A stretch of DNA of 64,000 nt from Phytomonospora endophytica (GCF_014202425.1 NZ_JACHGT010000013.1:1-64000), one strand, 5' to 3'; positions 19,000 to 27,912 are shown, counted from the stretch's first letter. Notes: generated by a model from the sequence alone, not told the origin. A program made the numbers and translations.

Positions 19000-19857
19000 A
19001 TGGGCATTGTCGCCGTCCTTGGCCGGGGCGTGGTACCGGCCGACGCACCCCTCCTCACCGCCGATGACCTCGGTGTTCTGCGCGGGGACGGGGTGTTCGA
19101 GACCGTCCACGTCCGCGACGGGGTGCCGTGGAACCTGACCGAGCACCTCGACCGCATGCGCCGCTCCGCCGAGCGCATGGAGCTGCCGCTCCCGTCGCAC
19201 GACGCGCTGCGCGAACTCGCCGGGCAGGCCCTCGCCGCCCGTGGTGAGGGCGGTGAGGCGGCGCTGCGGTTGATCTGCACGCGCGGTCGTGAGTTCGGCG
19301 ACACGCCGACGGTCTACGCCACCCTCAACCCGATCGCGGTGAACCTCCCCGAGGTCCGGCGCGACGGCGTGCGGCTCATGCCCGCCAACATCGGCTACCC
19401 CGTGCACCCCGAGGACGTCCGCGCGGGCGCGCCGTGGCTGCTGGGGGCCGTCAAGACGCTGTCGTACGCGATCAACATGGCCGGGCAGCGCGCCGCGAAG
19501 GCCGCCGGCTACGACGACCTGCTGTGGGTCTCCGCCGACGGCTGGGCCATGGAGGCGTCGACGGCGTCGCTGATGTGGATCGACGGGGGCGTGCTGTGCA
19601 CCGTCCCGCCCTCGAAGACGAGCATCCTGCCCGGCACGACCTCGGCGTTCCTCATGGCCAACGCCGCCGCGCTCGGCCTGCGCGCCGAAGAGCGGATGAT
19701 CCGCCCCGAGGAGCTGCACGGCGTCGACGGCGGCGTGTGGGTCGCGTCGTCGGTGCGCGGAGTCGCGCCGGTCGTGGCGCTGGGGGAGACGCGGTTCGCG
19801 GTGGGGGAGCGCAACGCGGACGTGCTGAAGCTGGCGGGGTTCCCGGTGGCGGACTAA
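19000..19857 (+). CDS. pabC: Aminodeoxychorismate lyase-like class IV aminotransferase
   Basis: A 285-residue PLP enzyme of fold type IV. The catalytic lysine is in GAVKTLSYAINM, the arginine/glutamate region LRGDGVFETVHV binds the cofactor phosphate side, and the C-terminal part has ASTASLMWI and ILPGTTSAFLM as in PabC. It would make 4-aminobenzoate for folate. Next to ygfZ, a folate-using protein, this fits, but branched-chain or D-amino acid transaminases share the fold. Divergent from the fur-type gene. Confidence 0.85.
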   Translation: MGIVAVLGRGVVPADAPLLTADDLGVLRGDGVFETVHVRDGVPWNLTEHLDRMRRSAERMELPLPSHDALRELAGQALAARGEGGEAALRLICTRGREFGDTPTVYATLNPIAVNLPEVRRDGVRLMPANIGYPVHPEDVRAGAPWLLGAVKTLSYAINMAGQRAAKAAGYDDLLWVSADGWAMEASTASLMWIDGGVLCTVPPSKTSILPGTTSAFLMANAAALGLRAEERMIRPEELHGVDGGVWVASSVRGVAPVVALGETRFAVGERNADVLKLAGFPVAD

Positions 19858-19863
19858 ACGGGG

Positions 19864-19887
19864 AAGGCCGGGCGGATGCCCGGCCTT
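19864..19887 (+). terminator. Terminator after the PabC-like gene
   Basis: Perfect 10-bp stem (19864-19873 with 19878-19887) around GGAT, 7 bases after the stop codon. Confidence 0.8.
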
Positions 19888-20002
19888 CGGCCGGTTCAGC
19901 AGGGCCGGCCGGTGCCGCCGTCACGGAGCAGGTCTCCACGGACCCAGCGTGGGGCCGGTGAGGGCGAGCGGGGTGAGTGGTCTCTTGAGGGTCGTGCGAA
20001 GA

Positions 20003-20020
20003 CGCGGCCCCACGGCCGCG
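20003..20020 (-). terminator. Short hairpin 3' of nitrobindin gene
   Basis: A 7-bp perfect GC stem (20003-20009 with 20014-20020), 27 bases past the leftward stop at 20047. Short for a terminator, so this is a tentative call. Confidence 0.45.
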
Positions 20021-20046
20021 CCACCTTCCCCGCACAACCGGGGCGC

Positions 20047-20613
20047 TCAGCCCCCGACGCGGTCCAGCTGCGCCGACAGGTGCGACTGGAGCGGGTGGCC
20101 CTCGGCGGCCATCTCGGCCGCGTAGAGCAACTTCCGGTCGACGATCCCGTAGAGCCGGTGACCCGCGACGACCTCCTTGGCCGTGGCGGTGCGGACGACG
20201 GCGTCGGTGGCCAGCTCCATCTTCGTGCCGTCGACGGTGCCGAGGTAGAGCTCCAGGATCCCCGTCGGGTGCGTCAGGAGCAGCTCGACGTCGCGGTCGC
20301 TGCCCTCGACGGTGCGGAACCAGCCGACCTCGCGCGCGGCGGGTCGCACCGGCTTGTCGTCGCCGTCGATGATCCAGGTGCGCGACTCGTAGAACAGGAA
20401 CGGTCGGCCGTCGTGGCTGACGCGGACTTCCTGGGCGTAGGAGAACTCCGGGATCGACGGGTAGACGCCGTGTCCCTTGCCGCGGAAGACGCCGACGAAC
20501 GGCAGCAGCGGGAGCATGCGGGGGTGCAGGTCGGGGCCTTCGCGGAGGTCGTGGGTCTCCTCGTAGGGGTAGGGCTCGGCGGGCCCGAAGGCCGCGCTGA
20601 AATCGGTCACCAT
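20047..20613 (-). CDS. Nitrobindin / FABP family heme-binding protein
   Basis: A 188-residue beta-barrel protein. The lipocalin-like start motif is PFVGVFRGKGHG (the GxWxGxGxG of nitrobindins with V in place of W), and the distal part has the RLYGIVDRKLLYAAEM signature in which the family's proximal histidine lies nearby (VAGHRLYGIV). Nitrobindins bind ferric heme and isomerise peroxynitrite. ATG at 20613. Upstream on the same strand there is a 34-codon membrane ORF whose stop overlaps this start, suggesting translational coupling. Confidence 0.85.
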   Translation of the reverse strand: MVTDFSAAFGPAEPYPYEETHDLREGPDLHPRMLPLLPFVGVFRGKGHGVYPSIPEFSYAQEVRVSHDGRPFLFYESRTWIIDGDDKPVRPAAREVGWFRTVEGSDRDVELLLTHPTGILELYLGTVDGTKMELATDAVVRTATAKEVVAGHRLYGIVDRKLLYAAEMAAEGHPLQSHLSAQLDRVGG

Positions 20614-20711
20614 GTCCGCCTCCACGATCGCACCGCGAGATAGCCGAGGCCGCCGGCGAGCGCGCCGAACGCGGCCACCAGAAGGACGACGACGAGTATC
20701 CCGATCACCAC
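20607..20711 (-). CDS. Possible 34-residue single-span membrane protein
   Basis: The leftward frame starting GTG at 20711 (or 20708) encodes 34 residues: a very hydrophobic span of Ile, Leu, Val and Ala, a Gly-rich turn, and a basic end (RSWRRTW) that would face the cytoplasm. Its TGA lies within the first codons of the nitrobindin gene (ATGGTGA arrangement), as in coupled genes. An in-frame stop lies just upstream of the GTG, so it is not a longer protein. No strong ribosome site is seen, hence modest confidence. Confidence 0.45.
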   Translation of the reverse strand: MVIGILVVVLLVAAFGALAGGLGYLAVRSWRRTW

Positions 20712-20899
20712 GCGAGTCTATGAGGGCCCGCGCGGGGAGGGGCGCCGACCCACCGATCCCGCACCCCGAAGCCGGTGGGGGCGCGCGTGCGTCGTACCGT
20801 CTACGCAGGCCGGATCCCGTGCGGGGCAAGGGTAATCTTGTCATAGGTGAGCCGGGAAGTCTGGTCGGCACGCAGCCGACGCCGTCTGGAGCCGCCTCC

Positions 20900-21727
20900 A
20901 TGCCCGGACCGAACCTTCATCGCCACGTCGCCGTCTACAAGGGATACATCGCCGGCGGCGGATTCTCCTACGTGCTCATGTCCGTGGCCGTGCTGTGCCT
21001 GCTGCTGGCCTGGCTGTTCGGGGCGGGGGTGGTCGGCTGGGTCGTGGCGCTGCTCATCGCGGCCGGGGCGACCCTCGCGTCGGGGCTGCGACGGCGAGCC
21101 GTGGTGCGCATGGACCTGTACACCGTGCGGATCCGCAACGTCCTCCTGCCGGGCGCGGGCCGGCGCGTGCCCGTCCGCAGCATCCGGACGGTGCGGATCA
21201 TCGAGACGACGCCGCACGCGGCCGACCTGCTGCGCTGGCTCCCCGGCGCCCGCCGCTCGGTCCTCCTGCGCAACGGCCCCGCCGTCGAACTGGAACTGAC
21301 GACGGGCGCCTCGGAGATCCTCGGGCTGGACGAGCCCTACGAGGCGTCGCGGACGCTGCGCCGGTTCCACGCCGAGACGACGGGGAAGGAACTGCCCGAG
21401 GACGTCCTGGACGACGACGAGGCGTTCTACCTGTGGCGGCGGAACCGTGCGGCTGGGGGTCGAGCGGGGGGCCGGGCTGGGGTTTCCGTGCGGGGTGGCG
21501 GGAAGGTGCCGCGGCAGAGTGGGGGCCGTCAGGGGGCGGCGGGGAAGCAGGCGTCGGCGAGGCAGAACGCCGCCAAGCAGAACGCGGCGAAGCAGGCGGC
21601 CGGGAAGCAGAACGCGGCGAAGCAGGCGGCCGCCAAGCAGAACGCCGCACGTCAGAACGCGGCGAAGGCCGACGTCGCCCGCCGCGCGGCCCAGCAGGCG
21701 AGGCAGCAGGCGCAGCGGCGGAAGTAG
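20900..21727 (+). CDS. Membrane protein with PH-like domain and Lys/Ala/Gln repeat tail
   Basis: A 275-residue protein. Two membrane segments (about 19-55) are followed by a small beta-rich domain of about 80 residues (VRMDLYTVRIRNVLLPG, then VPVRSIRTVRII) resembling bacterial PH-like membrane modules, and a DEAFYLW helix. From about residue 190 the protein is low complexity; residues 215-265 repeat units such as KQNAAKQAA, a basic, probably helical tail. The start has GGAG 8 bases before ATG. I do not recognise the family with confidence. It stands alone between divergent and convergent neighbours. Confidence 0.75.
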   Translation: MPGPNLHRHVAVYKGYIAGGGFSYVLMSVAVLCLLLAWLFGAGVVGWVVALLIAAGATLASGLRRRAVVRMDLYTVRIRNVLLPGAGRRVPVRSIRTVRIIETTPHAADLLRWLPGARRSVLLRNGPAVELELTTGASEILGLDEPYEASRTLRRFHAETTGKELPEDVLDDDEAFYLWRRNRAAGGRAGGRAGVSVRGGGKVPRQSGGRQGAAGKQASARQNAAKQNAAKQAAGKQNAAKQAAAKQNAARQNAAKADVARRAAQQARQQAQRRK

Positions 21728-21805
21728 GGTCGGGCACGGGGTGGCGAACGTGAGCGGCGTTCGCCGCGCATAACCAGCCGGTTGTGGGATACCCGGGCGT
21801 CTCCC

Positions 21806-22714
21806 TCACGCCGTCTCCCTCACCGGCCAGCGCGCCCGCAGCGCCCCGAGTGCCGCCCGGATCGCCGGGCGACGTGACGACCGCGTCCGCCACAGCGCGA
21901 AGACCCTGCGCGACGGCGCCGGCTGTACCGCCCGCGCGACGACGTCGTCCGGCAGGGGCGTTCGTCCCAGCCGGGGAACGAGGCCGATGCCCAGGCCGCG
22001 CGAGATCAGCGACGGGTAGGCCTCGAACTCGCTCGCCTCGACCGCGATGAGCGGCTCCTCGCCGACCCCGCGCAGCAGGCGCGTCAGCCAGTCGTGGCAG
22101 ATGTTCCCCGGCGGCACGCTGATCCACCGCTCCCCCCGCAGCTCCTCCGGCCGCACCCGCTCCCGCTCGGCGAGCCGATGTCCCGTCGGCACGAGCAGGT
22201 CGACGGGGTCGTGGCCCAGCACCTCGCGGGAGACCTCCGGCGGCACGCTCAACGGCGTGCTCGGCCAGTCCTGCACGACCGCGAGGTCGAGCTCGCCCCG
22301 CCCGACCATCTCCGCCGCCGGATACGGGTCGGTGTCCCGCAGGCGCACGTCCAGTCCCGGGCACGCCGCCATGAGATCGCTCACGACGCCGGGCATCAGC
22401 CCCCGCACGGCCGTCGCGAAGGCCCCGATGGTCAGCATCCCGACGGCCTTTCCGCGCTGCTCTTCGAGCGCGACCTCGGTCCGCTCGACGATCGCCAGCA
22501 ACTCCGCCGCCGCCTCCACGAGCGTGTGCGCGGCATCGGTCAGCACCACCCCGCGCCCCTGCCGTTCCAGCAGCACACTGCGGGTCTCCCGCTCCAACTT
22601 CGCGATCTGCTGCGACACCGCCGACGGCGTGTACCCGAGCGCGGCGGCGGCCGCCCCGACCGTCCCATAGACGGCGACGGCGTGGAGCGCGCGGAGCCTC
22701 GCGAGATCGAACAT
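21806..22714 (-). CDS. LysR family transcriptional regulator
   Basis: A 302-residue LysR-type protein. The N-terminal helix-turn-helix reads ALHAVAVYGTVGAAAAALGYTPSAVSQQIAKLE, followed by the linker helix and a complete periplasmic-binding-like effector domain (from about residue 88, MLTIGAFATAVRGLMPGVV). It is divergent from an EamA transporter gene with a 72-base gap, the standard arrangement for a LysR activator and its target; the ligand is unknown. Confidence 0.95.
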   Translation of the reverse strand: MFDLARLRALHAVAVYGTVGAAAAALGYTPSAVSQQIAKLERETRSVLLERQGRGVVLTDAAHTLVEAAAELLAIVERTEVALEEQRGKAVGMLTIGAFATAVRGLMPGVVSDLMAACPGLDVRLRDTDPYPAAEMVGRGELDLAVVQDWPSTPLSVPPEVSREVLGHDPVDLLVPTGHRLAERERVRPEELRGERWISVPPGNICHDWLTRLLRGVGEEPLIAVEASEFEAYPSLISRGLGIGLVPRLGRTPLPDDVVARAVQPAPSRRVFALWRTRSSRRPAIRAALGALRARWPVRETA

Positions 22715-22786
22715 GTAGCGATACTAAACAGAAAAGGCGAGATATTCGAGCTTGTCCTTAACGATCGCCCGCGTGATCCTCGAACG

Positions 22787-23719
22787 ATGCCGACCCGCCC
22801 CACCGCCCTCAAGCCCGCGCACATCGCCCTCGCCGTCGCCGTCACCGCGACCTGGGGCGTCAACTTCGTCATCATCGAAGTCGGCCTCGACCACTTCCCG
22901 CCCCTGCTCTTCAGCGCCCTGCGCTTCGCCCTCGCCGCCGTCCCCGCGATCTTCTTCGTGCGCCGCCCGAAGGTCGCCGTGAAGTGGATCCTGGCGGTCG
23001 GCCTCGTCCTCGGCGGCGTCAAGTTCGGCCTCCTGCACATCGGCATGAAGGCCGGCATGCCCGCCGGCCTGTCCTCACTGGTACTCCAGGTCCAGTCGGT
23101 GTTCACGGCCGTGTTCGCGGCGGTCGTCCTGCGCGAACGCCCGACGCGCGTCAAACTCCTCGGCATGGCGCTCGCCCTGGCCGGCATCGGCGTCGCGGCG
23201 GCGGCACGCGGTGGGCTCTCCGGCGGCGCGACGGCCTTCGCGCTGGTCATCGCCGCCGCCGCGGCCTGGGGACTGTCCAATGTGTTCACCCGTAAGGCGG
23301 CGCCCGACGCGCTCCTCGGCTGGATGGTCTGGGTCAGCGCGGTGCCGGTGCTGCCGCTGCTCGCGCTGTCGCTGATCGTCGAAGGCCCCAGCGCCGACCT
23401 CGCCGCGCTCCGGGCGATCGACCTGCCCGGCGTCGGCGCGCTCGGCTACGCCGCCGCGCTGTCGACGCTGTTCGGCTTCGGCGCGTGGGGCTTCCTGCTG
23501 TCGCGCTACGAGGCGACCTCGGTGGCACCGTTCTCGCTGCTCGTGCCGGTCTTCGGGATGACGTCGGCGTGGCTGTTCCTCGGCGAGGAGGTCAGCGCGA
23601 TGTCGCTGACCGCCGCCGCGCTCGTCATCGCCGGTGTCGCACTCGGCGTGGTGCGGACGGGCGGCCGCGAAGTCCTGCCTGGCAAGGAGACCGCCCTCGC
23701 TTCGACGAACACTCGGTGA
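22787..23719 (+). CDS. EamA/DMT family transporter
   Basis: A 310-residue membrane protein with ten predicted helices in two EamA repeats, each with the family's end (VLRERPTRVKLLGMALALAGI in the first, WLFLGEEVSAMSLTAAALVIAGV in the second). Likely an amino acid or metabolite exporter, substrate unknown. The ATG at 22787 begins MPTRPTALKPAH. Its promoter must lie in the 72 bases shared with the divergent LysR gene, which presumably controls it. The gene is intact; decayed genes begin just downstream. Confidence 0.93.
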   Translation: MPTRPTALKPAHIALAVAVTATWGVNFVIIEVGLDHFPPLLFSALRFALAAVPAIFFVRRPKVAVKWILAVGLVLGGVKFGLLHIGMKAGMPAGLSSLVLQVQSVFTAVFAAVVLRERPTRVKLLGMALALAGIGVAAAARGGLSGGATAFALVIAAAAAWGLSNVFTRKAAPDALLGWMVWVSAVPVLPLLALSLIVEGPSADLAALRAIDLPGVGALGYAAALSTLFGFGAWGFLLSRYEATSVAPFSLLVPVFGMTSAWLFLGEEVSAMSLTAAALVIAGVALGVVRTGGREVLPGKETALASTNTR

Positions 23720-23784
23720 AGCCTGCGGAAAGCCGGGCCGAGCACCGTCCAAAATGGACGCCGAGGGCTGCCGACCGGAACCGC

Positions 23785-24295
23785 GGTCACGGCACCGTCC
23801 TCCGCTACGGCAACATCATCGAGGACCTGCCCCAAGGCACCGCCTCGGTCTACGGTGTCCGCGACAACGGCACCCTCACCATCTCTATCGGGTCGACATC
23901 AGCACCAACAAGACCTCGGTCACCTTCTCCAAGACGAAGTACGCCGACAGCGGCTGGTCCTACGACCACCTCGCCTTCGACGGCTACGGCAACCTCTTCG
24001 GCATCGCCGACGGACTCCTGCGCCGCTTCAAGGTCGGCGTCGGCGAGCACGCGTTCCGGGTCACCGGGTCGGGGACCTGGACCGGTTACACGCTGAGCGC
24101 TTCGGGTTGGAGCAACGTGACCAACCTGCTCTCCCCGGGCGGGGCGCCTGCTACGCGCGCAACGCGAGCACGGCGATGTACCACTACTTCGACGCCGATC
24201 CCTACGACGGCGACGGTTCGGACCTCACGTACAACCTCGACGAGCGGGGCTGGAGCCGGATCCTGCTGTCGGCGCAGCCTCGGACCGTGAGCTGA
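23785..24295 (+). pseudogene. Decayed tachylectin-like lectin gene, frameshifted
   Basis: Three reading frames in turn carry one recognisable protein. First, TVLRYGNIIEDLPQGTASVYGVRDNG (to about 23888), then VDISTNKTSVTFSKTKYADSG and YDHLAFDGYGNLFGIADG (about 23889-24150), then CYARNASTAMYHYFD and RGWSRILLSAQPRTVS to the stop at 24293. The repeated short beta units with DGYGNL resemble a tachylectin-like propeller. At least two frameshifts and no start codon. The end (LLSAQPRTV) is shared with the next remnant, so both come from one family. Confidence 0.75.
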
Positions 24296-24326
24296 GACGC
24301 GATGGCGAACCAGCGCTCCTCCCGCG

Positions 24327-25015
24327 GTGTCGCCCGCCGAACGCCCGATCTACTTCAGCGTCGACTTCGACGCCTCGTCGGGACAGCGGGCGGTGATCGA
24401 TTCCTACATCGACGATGTCGCTTCGGCGATCGGGCGTGCCAGGACCGGCGCCTACGGCGGTTACGGCGTCATCGCCCGGCTCCTCGACGCGGGCAAGGTC
24501 GCCTGGGCGTGGCAGACCTACGACTGGCCGGACGGGAACCGGGATTCGCGCGCCGAGCTGCGCCAGGTGCGAAACGGCATCACGGTCGACGGCGCCGACT
24601 GCGACAGGAACGAGGCGCACGCCGCCGACTTCGGCCGGTGGGGCCGCGGCCCGGCCGGGATCGCGAGCATCTACGGGATCAAGCCGAGCGGGCACCACAC
24701 CTACGCGTCGGTCGACGTGGTGACCGGTGTGCGCAGGGGCGCGGTCTCCTCGGTCCGGAAAGCTCCTCTGGTACCGGATCAACGGGCCCGGTGACCGGCA
24801 GCGCTTCGAGCTGAAGTCGTCGACGTGGGGCGGTTTCGGCAGCCTGTTGCCGCCCGGCGGGGGCGTCTACTTCGGACATGAGCCGGACGGTGCGATGAAG
24901 TGGTGCCTCGACCACGCGGTCGGCGACGGCGACGGTCCGCCATCCGCGGCCTGGGTGTTCTCGACGCCTCGGGCCGGGGCCGGCGGCTCCTGTCGGCGCA
25001 GCCGGGGACCGTGTG
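24327..25015 (+). pseudogene. Decayed DUF1906 (glycoside-hydrolase-like) + lectin-domain gene
   Basis: A 5'-truncated gene. 24327-24755 encodes the second half of a DUF1906/Rv2525c-like domain (RPIYFSVDFDASSGQ, RTGAYGGYGVI, WAWQTYDW, ITVDGADCDRNEA), then ASIYGIKPSGHHTYASVD, which matches the lectin start of the previous remnant. A frameshift near 24760 moves the rest (LLWYRINGPGDRQRFELKS, LLPPGGGVYFGHEPDG) to another frame, and a further shift precedes a final LLSAQPGTV near 25010. The first ~90 residues of DUF1906 are missing. Confidence 0.75.
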
Positions 25016-25019
25016 GGCT

Positions 25020-25876
25020 CCTCGGTCTCGGCGAGCCGCCGGGCGTGGTGCCACATGAGGACGTGGAGGCGGTAGCGGCCGGGCCGGTCGGACTCCAGTA
25101 GGTGCGCGTCGACGAGCGACTCCAGCAGCGCCTCGGCCGTTTCGCGGTCCAGGCCGGCGAGCGCGCACACCGCCGACACGTCGACCTCGCCTCCCGGGAG
25201 GCGCCCGAGCAGCCGCAGCAGTCGCCGCCGGCGGTCGTCGAGGCCGCCGGCGGAGGCACGCAGCGAACCGGTGAGCCGACCGTGTCCGAGGTCGAGTTCG
25301 TCGAGCAGCCGCCCGCCGTCGCCGATCCGGTCGGGTAGGTCGGCGGCCGTCCAGCCGGGGCGGCCGAGCAGGCGTGCCGCGGCCGCGCGCAGCGCGAGGG
25401 GGAGGCGCCCGCACCGTTCCGCGATCGCCGAAGGCCCGCAGCACGCGACGAAGGACCGGGCCGGGTCCGGTGCGGCGAAGGGACACGAACAGCTGGCCGT
25501 CGGGGTAGTCGGGCGCGACGCGATGCGCGACGAGGAGGGCGACGGCGGTCTTGCCGACGCCGGGCATGCCGTGGACGGCGACGGCGGTGCGGGCCCGGAC
25601 GGCCGCGGTGACGGCGCGGAGGATCTCGGCACGGCCGGCGAAGTGGGCGGGGGCGGTGGGGAGTTCGGTGGGCGGAAGGAGCGACGGGGCGGCGGGGACG
25701 AGGCGACCGGGGGTGCGGTGCCGGTCTGGGGCCGGGCACGGCCCGCCTCGATCTCGCGGATGGTGCGGGCGGAGACACCGGAGGCTTCGGCCAGGGCCTC
25801 CTGGGGGACGGCGGTATCCGCGCAGGGGTGTGGCGACGGCGGGTGCGGAGCGCGCGATGAAGGTCGCGTTCATCAC
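25020..25876 (-). pseudogene. Decayed XRE/NB-ARC regulator gene
   Basis: Leftward remnant in two alternating frames. A helix-turn-helix piece (QEALAEASGVSARTIREIEAGRARP) at about 25810-25735, then in a second frame an NB-ARC start with FAGRAEIL and a Walker A GMPGVGKTA (about 25690-25440), then back in the first frame the leucine-rich RLPLALRAAAARLLGRPGW, ALAGLDRETAEALLESLVDAHLLE and YRLHVLMWHHARRLAE part, about 25430-25040. Two or more frameshifts, and no TPR tail. Its 3' end abuts the lectin remnant, so a deletion or rearrangement joined them. Confidence 0.75.
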
Positions 25877-25981
25877 GCGGCAGGCGGTCGGCGGGTGGTC
25901 CTCCCATGGCTCCCCCAGGTGTGAACGACCTGGCGGAGTGGGGAGCCGACTCGACTCGAACCGGACTCGGAGGGCCCGGGC

Positions 25982-26485
25982 CTACACTCCCGTGACCCCG
26001 TCCGCCATCTCCCGCAGCAGGTCGAGGTGCCCGTTGTGCCGCGACGTCTCCTCGATCATGTGCCCGACGACCCACCGCAGCGTCAGGTGCTCGCCGTCCC
26101 GGTTCGCGCGCACGCACCGCGAGTCGAGGTCGCGGTCGGCGATGAGCTCGCGGTAGCGCTCGCAGGTGGCCTCGTAGTCGGCGAGGATGTCGGCGAGGGG
26201 GAGGCTCAGCCCGATCGTCATCTCCCCGTCGGGGTCCTCCTCGGTCCAGGGCGCGACGTCTTCGCCGCCCTGGTACATGACCTCGAACCACCAGTGCTCG
26301 ACCCATCGGAGGTGGTTGACGAGGCTGGCGATGTTCGTCAGCGGCGACCCGGGCAGCGGCGCCTTGCGCGCGTTCTCGTCGGACAGGCCCTCGCACTTGG
26401 CGTGCACGGTGGCGCGCGCGTAGTCGAGGAAGGTCGTCAGCGTCGTCTTCTCATCCCACGAAGCGGGGACATCGGTGCGTTTCAT
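25982..26485 (-). CDS. DinB family protein (DUF664)
   Basis: A 167-residue four-helix bundle of the DinB/YfiT superfamily, with the metal-ligand histidines recognisable: LVNHLRWVEHWWF (first two) and a C-terminal HMIEETSRHNGHLDLLRE (third). Such proteins act as metal-dependent thiol transferases (mycothiol or bacillithiol linked) or have unknown roles. The ATG at 26485 has an AGGA upstream at good spacing. It is the third gene of a leftward operon with GNAT and DUF4267 genes, 33 bases after the GNAT stop. It has a paralog at 54825-55313. Confidence 0.88.
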   Translation of the reverse strand: MKRTDVPASWDEKTTLTTFLDYARATVHAKCEGLSDENARKAPLPGSPLTNIASLVNHLRWVEHWWFEVMYQGGEDVAPWTEEDPDGEMTIGLSLPLADILADYEATCERYRELIADRDLDSRCVRANRDGEHLTLRWVVGHMIEETSRHNGHLDLLREMADGVTGV

Positions 26486-26518
26486 CGCCGACATCCTGCG
26501 GGTCGGCGGCCTCGCACG

Positions 26519-27307
26519 TCAAGCCGGTTCGGGCGCTGCCAGCGCGTAGTGCACCTCGTGCCCGTAGGCGGTGAACCCGGCGCGGCGCAGGATCGGGCTC
26601 GACGTCCCGGCACGGGCCTTGACCAGGGCGAGCTCGCCGCCGCGTGCGAGGGCCTCGACGAGGCGGGCCTGCAGGAGGGCGCGGTAGGCGCCGCGGCCCC
26701 GGTAGTCCTCAAGGACGGAGCCGCCCCAGAGTTTGGCGACCTCCATTTCGAGGGTCGTCCCGGCGTGGCCGATGGCGACGCCGTCGGCGTAGGCGAGGTA
26801 GCGGTAGATCTTGCGTTCGTCGCCGGACTCGACCTGTACGCGCAGCTCCTCGGCCTCGGCCTCCCGGAAGATCGCGGTGGGCGGAGGCTGGTCGAAGACG
26901 GCGGAGGTGACGGGGTAGACGTCGGCGAGGACTTCGGGGGTGTCGACGCGGACGACCTCGACGTCGGCGGGGACGGCGAGGTCGGGGAGCCCGAAGGCGA
27001 GTTCGTAGGCGATGACGTCGAGGTTCTCGGCGACCGTCGCGCCCGCCGCTTCGAGGGCGGCGGGCAGGTCGGCGGGTTCGGTGGCCTCGTGCGTCGGCCA
27101 GATGATCTTGGTTTCGCCGCCGACCAGGTCGCGTACGTGGGTGACCAGGTCGGCGGCGGGGAGTCCTTCGGCGCGGTTGACGGTGGCGGTGCCGGCGGAG
27201 ATGACGACGGTGGCGTGGTCGCTGGTGCGGGTCTCGGCGTCGTAGGGCGTCCAGGTCCACGCGGAGGCGGTGTTGAGGACGACCTGCCGGGTCCAGGACG
27301 TGGGCAT
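26519..27307 (-). CDS. GNAT family N-acetyltransferase
   Basis: A 262-residue acetyltransferase. The acetyl-CoA motif is in the C-terminal half (LWGGSVLEDYRGRGAYRALLQARLVEA), with a GFTAYGHEVHYAL end. The N-terminal half looks like a second, degenerate GNAT-like domain. Substrate unknown. It begins 20 bases after the DUF4267 gene and precedes the DinB gene, so three genes appear co-transcribed under the TetR operators at 27913-27994. Confidence 0.88.
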   Translation of the reverse strand: MPTSWTRQVVLNTASAWTWTPYDAETRTSDHATVVISAGTATVNRAEGLPAADLVTHVRDLVGGETKIIWPTHEATEPADLPAALEAAGATVAENLDVIAYELAFGLPDLAVPADVEVVRVDTPEVLADVYPVTSAVFDQPPPTAIFREAEAEELRVQVESGDERKIYRYLAYADGVAIGHAGTTLEMEVAKLWGGSVLEDYRGRGAYRALLQARLVEALARGGELALVKARAGTSSPILRRAGFTAYGHEVHYALAAPEPA

Positions 27308-27327
27308 CGCGTTCTCCTCGGGGTGGG

Positions 27328-27864
27328 TCAGCCGGTCGTCTTGCGGGTGCGCTCGTTCCAGGCGATGAACACGCCGACGACCAGAACATACAGCGCGGTG
27401 GCGCCGTGGATGCCGAGTGCGGCGGCGGTCGAGCCCTCGTAGGACAAGACGATGGTCATGTCGATGAAGGGCATTACGGACATGGCGATCAGGGTCCAGC
27501 CGAGGGCCCGGGTCTGGCGGGTGGCCAGCAGGATGAAGGTGATGAGGCCCAGGCCGATGTCGCGGCCGCCCTTGACGTTCAGCAAGGCGGTCATCTCACC
27601 GACGGGCACCTGCGACGCCGGCACGCCGAAACCGGTGAAGGTGTCGGTCGGCATGAGGAAGAAGGTGACGCCGACATAGGTGATGAAGAGGCCGACGGCC
27701 GCCGCGAGGATGTGGCTGGTGATGGTCAGGCCGCGGCGGGGTTTGCGGGCGGTCCCGGTCGTGTCGGCCTTGGCGGACCCGGCGGGGGTCTTGCCGGCGT
27801 CGGTGGTCGTCGAGAAGACGGCGGCGGCAGCGGCGGCGGCGGGGACGGTGGCGGTGCGAGACAT
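27328..27864 (-). CDS. DUF4267 family membrane protein
   Basis: A 178-residue membrane protein with about four hydrophobic segments after a flexible ~45-residue N-terminus. It shows the DUF4267 features: YVGVTFFLMPTDTFTGFGVP, NVKGGRDIGLGL and a final IHGATALYVLVVGVFIAW. Function unknown; relatives commonly sit beside TetR genes. First gene of the DUF4267-GNAT-DinB operon, divergent from the TetR gene, and therefore the most direct target of the repeated operator. Confidence 0.85.
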   Translation of the reverse strand: MSRTATVPAAAAAAAVFSTTTDAGKTPAGSAKADTTGTARKPRRGLTITSHILAAAVGLFITYVGVTFFLMPTDTFTGFGVPASQVPVGEMTALLNVKGGRDIGLGLITFILLATRQTRALGWTLIAMSVMPFIDMTIVLSYEGSTAAALGIHGATALYVLVVGVFIAWNERTRKTTG

Positions 27865-27912
27865 CGTGGTGCCTTTCGCTTCAAGGGGGCATGTCGAGCA
27901 GTGGCAGAAAAT

